From Diprion similis (lineage: Eukaryota > Arthropoda > Insecta > Hymenoptera > Diprionidae), in the NCBI RefSeq assembly GCF_021155765.1, contig NC_060110.1, positions 18,250,001 to 18,314,000 of the forward strand: a stretch of 64,000 nucleotides of DNA, read 5' to 3'. The position numbers were made by a program, and so were the translations under genes. The notes under the pieces were generated by a model that made no database searches, was not told the origin of the DNA, and saw only the letters and a program-made list of their open reading frames with translations. Positions 43,601 to 54,823 of this stretch are shown in pieces; position 1 is the first letter of the stretch; every line of letters begins with the position of its first letter.

Positions 43601-45594
43601 TGCCATGTTTTCTACTAGACAAAACAGCATTCAGTATAGTTATTGAATACCTGTGGTTTTGATGTAAACTGATTAAAAATTAGATTTAAATATGCTAAAA
43701 TTTGCCGTTGTTATTAGTTTTATCACTTTTGATTAAGGTACCTACTCCTCGGGGAAGAGAAGAGCATCACTCGGAGCTGAGGCAATTTGCAACAGACTTT
43801 AAATTGCCTGAACCCCCTGTCCAAGAGCCATCGCCTCTTTCTAGGAAGCAACATCAGCAGGAGCAAATACAGCAACAACCAGCTCCAGCACAGCATCATC
43901 AACAAACTAATCAGCAATCGCACCCTCAATCTCCTCATCAGCAGCCGCAACAGCAACAGCAGCAACAACATTCATTACCACATCCACAACATCAACAACC
44001 AACAGAGGAATCCATTGTTACCAGTAAACCACCTCCGGGACCACAACCTGTGCGATCAAATAGTCCTCCTTCTGCTCCTCTGCAACAGCAATCACCACAA
44101 CAAATCCAACAACAAACTACACCACCGACGCAACAACCAGAACCTGCAGTTGAAAAAATCACTACAGCCTTTAAGAAATCCACCTTAAATCCAAACGCTA
44201 AAGAATTCAATCCAAATGCAAAACCGTTTACACCTGTAAGTACAAAAATCAAATGAACATAATAGATTCTTGGTTATGCACTTATTAAATACTTTGCCAA
44301 TTCACGCTTCCATAATATCTATGGATTTGTTTATCATTGGTGTATTCTCTGACAAAGTATGAAAATTTTTTTCATGTTTTTTTAGCGCTCGCCAAGTACT
44401 CCTACACCTAGCCGACCACATACTCCACAAACTCCTCAGTATACCGGTGCTACAATGCAAACAGTCGTCATGCCTGCAACAGCATATGTCATGACTAGTC
44501 AACCTCCAACTGCATTCACCCAGCAACAAGCTCAACCTGCCGCTAGATTCCGGAAGGGTCAGTATCTAGGTACCAAACGTGTCGACCAAATTTCTACATC
44601 TATACATCATTAGTCAGTAAATACGCTAGAATTACCAAAGTCATAATTGAAATTCAAGTTAAACGTTACCTTTGCTTATCTAACACATAAGTATATAGAC
44701 TACAAGAAGTCAACTGCACGTGATTAATATTTTACAGCCCGTAAAAATTTTATGAAAAATGGAGCTTTGTATTTGTAATCTAATCTCGTAAACTATTACG
44801 CCAAAACTTGAGTTAAGTCAAATAAAAATTATGTTCTAGCATCAGGCAATGACCGAATTAGTATCAAAGTGTCAACATGAATCTAATGTCTCTGCAACGT
44901 ACTAAAAATCGCCAAATATTATGTGATAACTTTTAATACAATATTCTTAGTTGACTTATAAATATCTTCGTTTGAGAACTTGGTAATTCCAAATACTGAC
45001 GTAGATTTTCAACTGAAATCAAACTCTAATGCATTGTTCGTATGTGCTACTTGCCATGTTTCAGTCCCGATGATACCACATCGTGGTCCAGATATTGCTT
45101 CACAGATGCAAGTTGCAGCTGCCACTGGTCAACCGTTACTCGCACCAGCGCCGCTGCATCCTCCATTTCAAGTTCAATACCCTGGTCAACCCGCTTATCA
45201 ACAAATGGTGCGGATGGTCCAAGCTCCTCCTCCACCCCCACATATGACGTCTCCGTATCATCATCACCACGAGTCTTCGGGTCCTCAACCACAAGGAATA
45301 CAATACATGGGCCCACATCCACATCATCCACATGTAACGCAGCAACAGCCTAGCCAGACACCCTCGCCTGCTAATCCTAATCCTCCTCACACCCCTGGAG
45401 CTTACAATCCTCCAGGCACACCACAGCCTGCCTATCCTCAGCCTCCACCGCAAGGCCATGCCCCAAGCTATCCAATTATGTGCCCTTTGATTCCACCTCA
45501 CATGATACCCCCACAGCACATGCAATATTTGCCTCCTCAGCCTCCGCCAGGAACTCAAACTACTATACCTGTTATTCTGCCTCACAATCAGTAG
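40663..45594 (+). CDS. Atx2: Ataxin-2, RNA-binding translational regulator
   Basis: Cytoplasmic RNP-granule protein that binds mRNA and poly(A)-binding protein; in flies it supports PERIOD translation. Exons: 40663-40700, 40866-40974, 41281-41604, 41777-42013, 42715-43048, 43254-43585, 43738-44235, 44386-44557, 45065-45594; phases close to 857 residues. Domains: Lsm (about 22-95; [30 protein letters not shown]), LsmAD (about 158-235; [17 protein letters not shown]), then [11 protein letters not shown] long Pro/Gln-rich disordered region follows, with 23 consecutive Gln (about 370-392). A PAM2 motif (about 606-624, [17 protein letters not shown]) is the site for the PABP MLLE domain. The tail is Pro/His/Gln-rich. 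The start is the ATG in a short basic exon ([10 protein letters not shown]); vertebrate and fly proteins have longer N-termini, so upstream alternative starts are possible. Confidence 0.95.
42442..42461. repeat. 20-base poly-C tract in an Ataxin-2 intron
   Basis: Twenty consecutive C in the intron 42014-42714. Such a pure C run stands out in this AT-rich sequence. Confidence 0.9.
43319..43387 (+). repeat. Ataxin-2 polyglutamine tract
   Basis: Twenty-three consecutive Gln codons, a mixture of CAG and CAA. The 3' six are pure CAG. CAA interruptions are known to stabilise such tracts against expansion. Confidence 0.95.
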
Positions 45595-48540
45595 TTTTGC
45601 AAATACACAAACAGAGAATCGTTATTCTAAGAAAAAATGTAAAGTGTTTTAAATTTCAAGTTGCTTTCACAATAGCGTTGGATTCTCGCCTCCTGCTTGG
45701 CTGCCAATGCAAGAATTAACTTATCGAAGCCACAGAGTCCCTATGCGTACGTGCCATTTGTATTATCTGTTAACATTATTGTATTAAATTTAAAAAGAAT
45801 TTCCTTCAATCACTGTTGACATTAAAATATATCAGTATGCCAGGCTCCACGTTAGTAAGGAACATATGTTTGTATCCATTTATGCCTACACAATTACTTG
45901 CTTTCAGTACTAGAGTTGAACAACAGATGTTTTAGAGTTTGAAAGGTTACGGAACAGATGAACCTATCCACAAGAGTCTTAAACTTCGCCTTTCATCGTT
46001 CAAATAAGGAATTTGCAAGATGTCAAATAGTTGTTTTTTCTTCTTTTTTTTTCATATATATATATATATATAATTTTCAAGAACTCTGTGGTAATACGAA
46101 ACTTGTCTCGTACTTGAATGATGAGAAACAAATGCTGTTCTGAAGGTGGCTGAGAAATAAGAACATTTCTACAAAAGGCCCGTAACGCATCCCTCTATAT
46201 AACATTGTCATGCGTATCATGTGAGTTGTTGGATATTGTATGGCAATAAATTAGTCATTATGTCCTAAATAGAGTTACATTTTTTAAGATGTTTTATGCA
46301 CAGATAGACAGGACTGACGTACGTGACAGTAAAGATAACTTTATCCGAAATGGCAGATGTTAAAATCTAGAATAGAGGCAAAATTGGGAGTTTCTAGCCT
46401 TGTCAATAAGCTTAAGTTGCACCATCATCATCTTGGTAGATCGAGGCTAATTGAACAACGATATTAATTCGAAATAATTAAAATTCTTTGAATTTCTATC
46501 AGAAATTTTTAGATCAAATTATAAAAAAATCTTTGGAAGATCGAAAACACAACTGCAATGAGAATAGACGTAAAGTACGGATAAAATGATAACTTTGGAG
46601 AACCTGATATACATATATATATTCACTTGAACTGGATACTTTTAAACAACTTGTTACAGGGGAGAAGGAGGGGGGCCTTTTTATCTTAAAGTATCTTCTG
46701 GAAAGATGATAAACCTAAATTTTTCGAATAAGCTATATTTTTGTGCTCATGCTTAGACTCAAAATGCAAAACTTTCTACACACACAACATGAGAGCAGAG
46801 CCCAAAGAATAGTAAATTTTGAAGAATTGCCTAAACCCTCAAATGAATCTTCTATATTGTAATATTGAACAACTGTGCACATTGGCATACACAAATCAGC
46901 TAAGCAAAGAGTTTTTCAAACTTTGTATGTTACGACAATTTTTGTTATTAAATACTTTTTATGAGAAGGACTTTGAAATGGCGGGATATCCAATTATCTC
47001 TGGACCCATGCTTGAGATGTGTAATTACATAATAATTCATGTGATACGGCAAGAGAGAGTCTGTCACAAGTGGTACACTATTGTTACAATATTTGAATTC
47101 TTTTATGCAATTTCACCTTTCGATGTATGTCGAATGTAATCTGAGATCAGTACTTAGTATTTACACATGCAATTCTAGCTGATAAACTGTTGAAGAGCCA
47201 AAATGCATCTAGCAATTGTGTGTGCAAATCTGAATCTTTCATTCCATTATTAAGATTGGATTATTATTATGATTCATATTACATTATCAAAATGTTTGGT
47301 TCTGCAAATTAGTGTATATCTGGCACCATATGAACTCTCCCGATATGAAAGAAACTGTAATTTTTATTGAATAATATTGAAAAAAAACAAAAACAAAGCA
47401 ATGAACCACTTGTGCCAGTGATGACAAGGATTTCAGAAGAACAGAAAAACTACACCCTAGTCGTGTAAATATGAGAAAAACAAACAAACAGAGGAGTAAT
47501 CATTGTTTATGTATAAAAAAAGATTTAAAAAAAAGAACGAAAATGGAAACGTATGAAAAAAATGGTTCACTGTGTGGCATCATTAGATAAAAAAATTTTA
47601 TATTGAAAAAATAGAAAATAAAAATCATAATAAAATCAATAAATTAAAAACTGCCTGTGCCTTATAAGTGGTGTTCTTATTTTGTTCATTTCTGATAGCT
47701 CAAACGTTAAATTCCCTCCCGTCCTATTCTATCATTTCCAAAACTTTTCGTAAGTTTTGTTCGATCACCTGCATAATATTTCCTGTTTTCACACTTTGCT
47801 CCATTAATTAATGTATCGAAGTGAAATGGATTTACACCAGATAAATTACGCATGATGTATACAGATTTAGTTTTTCAATATAAGCAATAGAATTTACATA
47901 CTTCAATTGGCTGGTTTTGTTCGATATATTCGGCTGGATTTTCACGGGCGTAAAATTGTCGCGACGGCAACATGACACAGTATCGTCATGTCGACTGCAA
48001 AAAGGCGCTCATGAAAATGGGTACGACGCAACGGAAAAATACCGCGCGTCGAAACCCACGTGGTGAGGTCAGTGGATCTCAATTACATTTTTATTCACAA
48101 AATTCAAAAATCTGGAGCTGTTAATTGGAAGTTTGAAAAAATTAAGAAAACGAAGAAGCGAATGAAGTAGCTGATGGCGTATTCATCTCTATGATTCAGA
48201 CTAGGCGCAATCGATTCCTTATTAAAAAATTACGTCGATATGGTGCATTAAAGAATTGGTTTAAGTATGTTTCAAAATCGGTCAGATTTCCACCCGAAAA
48301 ATCAAAAAGCGTTAACTTTCCTTTATTTGTGATTTTCAGAGCTTGGAAACGTTTCGTCTCAAAATAGTTTTGCAGGATTCTGTTCCCATTAATTGGACAC
48401 TCAGAAATGACTGGATATATCTACGGTTAACGTATTTTGTTCAGCTGAAAGCTGGAAGTCGCTACAAAATTTCAATTGACGTCTAACGCCGCGTGCAACA
48501 GCAATTTTTCGAACATCTAATCGCGTTGGGCACAGCTCGT
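45595..48540 (+). other. Probable Ataxin-2 3' UTR and downstream intergenic DNA
   Basis: AT-rich, no credible coding frame. A TA microsatellite lies at about 46056-46071. Three AATAAA hexamers cluster at 47617-47643, followed from about 47668 by a GU-rich stretch, which makes a convincing poly(A) site about 2 kb after the Ataxin-2 stop. A nearer AATAAA is at about 46243. From 47.9 kb the sequence becomes richer in CpG up to the tentative orphan gene. Confidence 0.5.
47617..47643 (+). promoter_or_regulatory. Clustered polyadenylation signals, probable end of Ataxin-2
   Basis: AATAAA at 47617-47622, 47629-47634 and 47638-47643, with a GU/U-rich element about 30 bases downstream. Confidence 0.5.
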
Positions 48541-49927
48541 ATGGCAGCTCCGATTGGTCGAGAATTACTTCCAAGCGTAGCGCTGCGTCAGTTACTTCCG
48601 AGCAGCCGTAGCGAAGCTACGCAAGCCGTAAGCCGAGAATTCAAATCGCCATGTACAGGCTTTGACAATTCAAGACATGGCAAAACACCGATATCTTGTG
48701 ATTCCCAAATAAAAACAATCGGGGACATCAAAGGTGAGTTTTGTGCACTGATTTTGTGTCTCAAATTTACATTTTTTTGTTCAACTTTAGCGCTATCGAT
48801 TCTCGACTCTCTGCGTCAGGTGTCGTTTGTTCGGATAATTTTCAGTAAATGCGTAGTTGCATTATTAGTAAATTTAACTTGGTACGTCACAAGAGTTTCG
48901 TGAAAATAAAATGACCAATATTCTGAATAAACGGACCTTGCGGAAGGTGACCTTCGCGCGAGTCGTGCTTAGGATTTCGGTTCGCGGATCACTTCTCTCA
49001 CGTGGACATACGTTTTTGAAATGAAAATTTTATTGCCTCGTTGATTTTGGCGTTGCTTCTTATGTAAGAAAAAACTGTAAGCGATTGCATATATTTTCTA
49101 ATTTCTTCCTGGGGATTGATCGATGCAGGGATCCTCCATTTCGTACTTCTTTATTACCGTTTAACAAAAGTTGACGCATCACGTCGTTACCATAGTCGTT
49201 TCGAAATTTCGAGTGAGAATTTAAATCGTCATCTGTTGGTATTCAGTTGTTCATTACATTTACAAAAATGATGTTAATTTTTCAACGTTTGTACATCAAT
49301 TTTGCAAAACGAACACTAATAAAATGTTGTTATTTCTGACCTCATAACAGGGGCAAACTATATTGCAGCACTATCGACCACATTTCGCGATGATCCGAAT
49401 GACGTAATTCAATCAATCGACCTCTGACAACGAACTAAAAATTAACCACCCGCTATGCAGTGAATAAAACTGACAGGTACATATTCGATAGGATTTTTAA
49501 TTACCATGTCCCTAATGCTCACTAATTGTACGTATTTATTTTTTTAATTGTACGCACCTTTTGCGCGTTGACTTGTTACCTTTTGGTTCTGACAGAAAGC
49601 GCGGCATTTGTAAGCCAGCAGTCAATTCACAGAGATAAAAATCGCAGAGTGTATAGTGATAATGAAGAATCTTGTCGTAAGTATTTATAAAACGTATCTG
49701 AGGTGTAAAAAAGTTATTTTTTTTTAGTAATTGTATTGTCTTTTGTTTCAGGGCAGCGAACTAATTTTTTTTTTTTTATGGTATACCAAGAAATATTTAG
49801 TCTTCATTCGAAGAAAATATCTATTTCAATAACTCGAGGTACGAAATGGATTTTGGTTCAAAAAATGTATAATCCTTTCTTTTATCATAGAAATAATAGA
49901 GTAAGAAACTGTTTTCGCGAATGTTGA
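48541..49927 (+). CDS. Tentative three-exon orphan ORF, function unknown
   Basis: Putative exons 48541-48733, 49596-49676 and 49752-49927 join in phase 1 at both junctions (donors GTGAGT and GTAAGT, acceptors GACAG and TTTCAG) to give 149 residues. The first exon starts MAAPIGRELLPSVALRQLLP and sits on a CpG-rich stretch containing CCGATTGG, an inverted CCAAT box. The middle exon reads ESAAFVSQQSIHRDKNRRVY. The last begins QRTN, continues with four Phe from a T run, and ends CFREC. No domain is recognised. The splice signals and matching phases argue for a transcript, but the protein may not be real: the last exon is AT-rich and the start could equally be a non-coding 5' exon of another gene. 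Low confidence. Confidence 0.3.
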
Positions 49928-49989
49928 CGTTGGGCTCGGCATAATTTTTGTCGGTGCACGCATTTTGACATTGTGCTAATCGTAACTTC

Positions 49990-50308
49990 ATCTGTTTTAG
50001 CTAATCAAACCTCTTGTTTGTTCCAGCTAATGAAATTTTAAATCAGGTTCAGCTAACCAATCCTTTCATCCGTTTCAGCTAACCAAACTTTTTGATTGTT
50101 TCAGCTAATCAAACCTTGTGTCTATTTCAGCTAATCAAATGTTTTGTCTGTTTCAGCTAATGAAACCTTTTCTCTGTTTCATCTAACGAAACTTTTCAAC
50201 TGCTTCAGTTAATCATATCTTTTAACTGTTTCATTTAACTAAACCTTTGTCTGTTTCAGCTAATCAAACTTTTGTCTATTTCAGCTAATCGAATCTTTCG
50301 TATTTCCG
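49990..50308. repeat. Degenerate 25-26 bp minisatellite, about 12 units
   Basis: Tandem units of the form GTTTCAGCTAATCAAACCTTTTGTCT, with 1-6 differences between copies. At least nine units keep the core TTCAGCTAA or TTCAGCTAAC. Divergence between units shows it is old. Each unit contains a pyrimidine-rich stretch ending in CAG, the form of a plus-strand 3' splice site. Confidence 0.9.
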
Positions 50309-51090
50309 ATGAAACTTTTTTTTACCGACACCGGAAGCGAATTCCGCTACGACTTCCAGATTTGTCAATAATGCTTTGATAAATCCAGTTAAAATCGAAT
50401 TGAGATGTGTAAAATTGCTGATCAGAGACATATCTCACCTCAAACGGCTTGATAGAGTATCTTCTTTAAGGTGTAATATTTCCCCGATCAACAATTTTTT
50501 CATGGTACATACATCCCGATCGATTTTTACAGGACGCATCAAGGGTATGTTGATAATTATGAGGATTGTTGCAGAAACTGAATTTGATTTCGGTAACAAA
50601 AGTTACGTTCCCGAATTACTTCAGTTCGTATTTGCGCGGCATTTTGCCGTTCCGTCGGTATTACGTCGGTAGGCATTCAAGTGCATTTTTTACCGTCGAC
50701 GGCGTGACGTTGCTGCGCCTAATCGCCGTCGCGTCAATTGGACCTTGGAATAGAAATGTTAAATTGGACGCCCGCGAAAATTCAGCCTTAGCAGTTATAA
50801 GTTTAAAAAATTATTAATTAAATGAAATTATTCTAATTATTCGGAAATTAAAATGTCAAAAACCGTCAACAGTTGGCAACGAATAATAAAAACCAGAGGC
50901 CGTCCAATCATTTATTCTGCGACGTGATTATACATATTGTATCACTGATATGCATAGGATGTGATTGAACGTTGTTGATTCATTTCATTGGTTCAGCTCT
51001 TGCAAATGTCAAACATAACCTCATTCGACCAAGTGTCTACCTAACCAAGTCCACGTGGGCGTAAAGTGTCAATGGTTTTATCTTTTGGAG
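50309..51090. other. Intergenic region upstream of DDX55
   Basis: Contains a moderately CpG-rich part (50580-50780) and AT-rich sequence, then the DDX55 promoter and 5' UTR. An ATG at 51072 is in a different frame from the DDX55 start and could act as a small upstream ORF. No gene was recognised. Confidence 0.5.
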
Positions 51091-54051
51091 ATGAGGTCTC
51101 AAAAATGGGAAGACTTGGAAGTCCCATTAAGCAAACCTGTTCTGGAAACTTTGAACGTACAAAACTTTCATACGATGACGCCTGTCCAGGTGTGACACGT
51201 TTATCAGACTACTACAAATAATTGATTTTCTGAAACCAAAGGCTTACGTTTTATAGTTAAATATATCATAAATAAAAGAAGCTGGTTCTCCTCTGCCGGT
51301 GATTGGCTAATATTTATCGAACATTCTTGCAGACTGCCTGCATACCGTTGCTATTAAAAGGAAAGGATGTTGCTGCGGAGGCTGTAACAGGCAGTGGTAA
51401 AACACTGGCATTCTTAATTCCAATGCTAGAACTCTTACAGGTATGAATAGAAATTAAACACCTGTATTATAAGAAGACTTGGAAACAGTGACTGCAACAT
51501 GAAATGCCAACTTCTTTTTCTACTTTGTAGAGACGTGAGGATGGTTGGAAAAAGTTGGAAATTGGTAGCATTATTATATCACCAACACGAGAATTAGCTG
51601 CACAAATAAACGAAGTCCTTGCCAACTTTCTGATCCGTATTCCAACTTTGAAACAAGTGTTACTAGTCGGTGGGACAACTGTAGACGAAGATGTAACGAA
51701 GCTCAAGAATGGTGCCAACATCATTGTAGCAACCCCTGGAAGATTGGAAGACATTCTGTCGAATTGCAAAGATATCAATTTAGCTTCAAACGTGAAAGCT
51801 TTGGTGAATACATTCAATAATTATTTTGACAAATTCTTAAAGTAGAAAAGTAGTGGAAACATTTTTTACGAGAGTAAAAACTCTGTAGGTATGTAAATCT
51901 TGCCATCACAATGATCTTTGAAGAATCATTATTGGACTCATGAAGGATATTTTCACAGATAACACTTATTTTATATTACTCTTTTTTCAAAGTATGATGG
52001 TGTCAAAATTTCGATTTGCAATAGCTCGCTCAGTGCCCATGATACCGAAAGAGAAAGTAGTTTTTACGAGGCACACACTGTATCAGAGTCTTAGAAAATT
52101 TGGCTCGAGTATTTTATGACATCATTTTGGTCCAAATCAATAATATGTAGAATGTGCTCAATCTTTAATAGTGAGTAGCATTCTACAGATTAATTTTTGG
52201 CAAATACTCGCAAGTCAGTTAATTGCATTATTCAAATTTCATCGTTGAAGATTTAATTTAAGACTAGCATTATCTCGAGTGACAAGATTATCCAAATATT
52301 TTTGAATGCTTGAACCTGTGCATTACATGTGAGCAAAGTCGCCATTTCAATAAAAATTACCTTTCAGGAATTACTGGTGCTAGATGAAGCTGATAGACTT
52401 CTAGATTTGGGATTTACAGCAACGATAAATACAATTTTGAGCTACTTACCTAGGTTACGGAGAACTGGATTGTTCTCAGCAACTCAAACAAAAGAATTGC
52501 AACAATTGATAAGAGCTGGCTTACGTAATCCAGTTGTAGTTTCAGTCAAAGAAAAAGCTAGCATTTCTACTCCTTCGATGTTAATAAACAGTTGTGTGAT
52601 TGTCAGTGCAGAAAATAAACTTGCTACAATGTACAGCTTTATCAAAAAGAAAGGAACTGGTCTGAAGTACATGATATTTTTCTCTACATGCGCCTGTGTT
52701 GATTATTTTAGTCATGTTCTTAAAATGTGAGTTGAACACACATAGAATTATTATGAAATTCACTATTACTTAGACTTGCTATCAATTTTTCAATCCAAGT
52801 GAACTACATCACTGATTTGTGAAAACATTATTTTTAGGCTCTTTCAATCCTCGAATGTATTTGCACTCCATGGGAAAATGAAAGATAAACGATATAAAAT
52901 TTTCGAGAAATTTCGCAGCTCCGATAATGGTTTATTATTATGTACCGATGTCATGGCACGTGGAGTTGATATACCAGAAGTGGATTGGGTTTTACAATAC
53001 GATCCGCCATCAAATGCCAGTAGCTTTGTACATAGGTAATAACAAACGCTTCATAATTTATACAAACTTTCTTTACAGGTTTCATCATTTCATCAATCAC
53101 ATATTGTATTCTTTCTGCATGCTGGACGTTTTGTCAGATAATGGCATTTTTAACCCTATAGATGCGGCCGCACAGCCAGGATCGGTAACGAGGGAAATGC
53201 TCTATTATTTCTGTTGGAGTCTGAAGATGCTTACATAGATTTCATAAGGAGGAATCAGAAAGTAGATTTAAATAAAATCGAATTAGAACTACCTACAAGT
53301 GTGGTGAAATGTTTAAAAGTCATGAGGAGTATACAACAAAGTGATAGACTTATATTTGATAAAGCTAACAGGGCATTTGTATCATATGTACAAGCTTACC
53401 AAAAACACGAATGCAGTCTCATACTCAGGTTAAAGGATCTCGACTTGGGAAAAGTTGCTATGGGTTTTGGGCTACTGAAAATGCCCCGAATGCCAGAACT
53501 TAAAAAACAGGACACGTCATTCTTTCAAGATCCTGCAATTGATATAAATTTAATTGCTTACAAAGATAAGCAGCGCGAATCTAAAAGATTGGAGAAATTA
53601 AAGGTCTTCCGAGAAACAGGCATTTGGCCAACGAAGAATAAGCGCCCTGCGAAACAAACTGAACCCTGGTCTGAAACTAAAAAGAAAAAGTTAGATTCAA
53701 AGGACAAACGTAACAAGCGTAAAGAAAAAAAAGCTCTGACTGGGCCAGTCAAGAAAAAACGTAAAAAAGTATGCCAAGAAGATGTAGAAGAATTGGCAAA
53801 AGATATAGCATTAATGAAGAAATTGAAAAACAAAAAGGTAATTCTAGTGATTGTATAAGTTTTTTATGATGATTTCTTATCCTTATGTGAATATTAGTTT
53901 GGTAGAACGGTTGATTCTCAAAATCCAATTGTATGCAAATATTATCATTGTCGTAGTATTTATTATATTAGTTGGATAAAAAATGTACAGCAAAATATTT
54001 AATTTTCAGATATCACAAGAACAATTTGATTCAGCTTTCGGAATCAATTGA
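51091..54051 (+). CDS. Ddx55: DEAD-box ATP-dependent RNA helicase DDX55 (yeast Spb4 type)
   Basis: Nucleolar RNA helicase of 60S ribosome assembly. Exons: 51091-51189, 51333-51440, 51531-51803, 52368-52726, 52838-53035, 53162-53837, 54010-54051; phases close to 584 residues (human DDX55 is 600). Helicase motifs appear in order: Q-motif region ending [13 protein letters not shown], Ia PTRELA, Ib TPGRL, II DEAD in [43 protein letters not shown] and VI HRCGRTAR. The family-specific DUF4217 region follows ([29 protein letters not shown]), then a Lys-rich C-tail (KKKRKK) of the nucleolar type. The last coding exon adds only 13 residues ([13 protein letters not shown]). All catalytic motifs are intact. 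Confidence 0.96.
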
Positions 54052-54227
54052 AAAACATCTTAGACAGGGTACAACAGGCGATTGAATCATTATTGCGCGC
54101 GGAATTTTTTGATGCATGGAGCCTCAGTCAGAAATTGATAGCTTATAAATAGCGATTATTTATACTTGTCTAAGAAAGATTAACTTTTATCTGATACTAA
54201 TTGTAAGGCTCTTAACTTCAAGTAAAC

Positions 54228-54233
54228 AATAAA
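54228..54233 (+). promoter_or_regulatory. Candidate polyadenylation signal of DDX55
   Basis: AATAAA about 175 bases after the DDX55 stop, followed by T/GTTG-rich sequence. The next gene on the same strand starts only 590 bases later. Confidence 0.55.
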
Positions 54234-54823
54234 AAATGTTATTATTGTTTGAAGCAACATGTTGAACTTTTTTTACGTTGTTCAAATTTTAGGAGTGGTG
54301 GGAAGTTCAAAGTTCATACAAAAATTTTACTTCACGTAAAATATGGACTTGTGTAAATTAAAAGTGAAGTTACAAATGACCAAGGTACATGGTGATTTGC
54401 TAAATATTCTCTCTGAGTGTGAGCTGTCATTGTTTCGAATCTTAGTTAAAAAATCATCATATGCACAGTAGCTGGAAAGGAATTATATGGGCCCGTTTGA
54501 TGGGGCCTTCAAATGGTGGGGACCCCCCACCATTGAGAGTTCAATCCCCTCCAGAAAACCGTCACGAATACAGAGACAGGTTTCATGAATTCACAGAATG
54601 GGTAGGCAAGTGGTGAGGAAGTGGAAAATTCTGATGAGTCACACACCCAGAGTACAGCAACCACAGCTGAGCTCATACCTCTCACAATCAGTTGGGATGC
54701 CAGTGCCATGGCATTCGTTTATTTCTGTGAGTCTATCGTCACCTTCAATAGATAAGTTTCCTGCTCGGTGATAAGCAGCTACTATAAGGTTCAACTTTTG
54801 CCATTGTACAAACAAACAATAAT

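Noticed and set aside
46819-47139. 106-codon plus-strand open frame
   Set aside because: AT-rich, inside the probable Ataxin-2 3' UTR, no domain.
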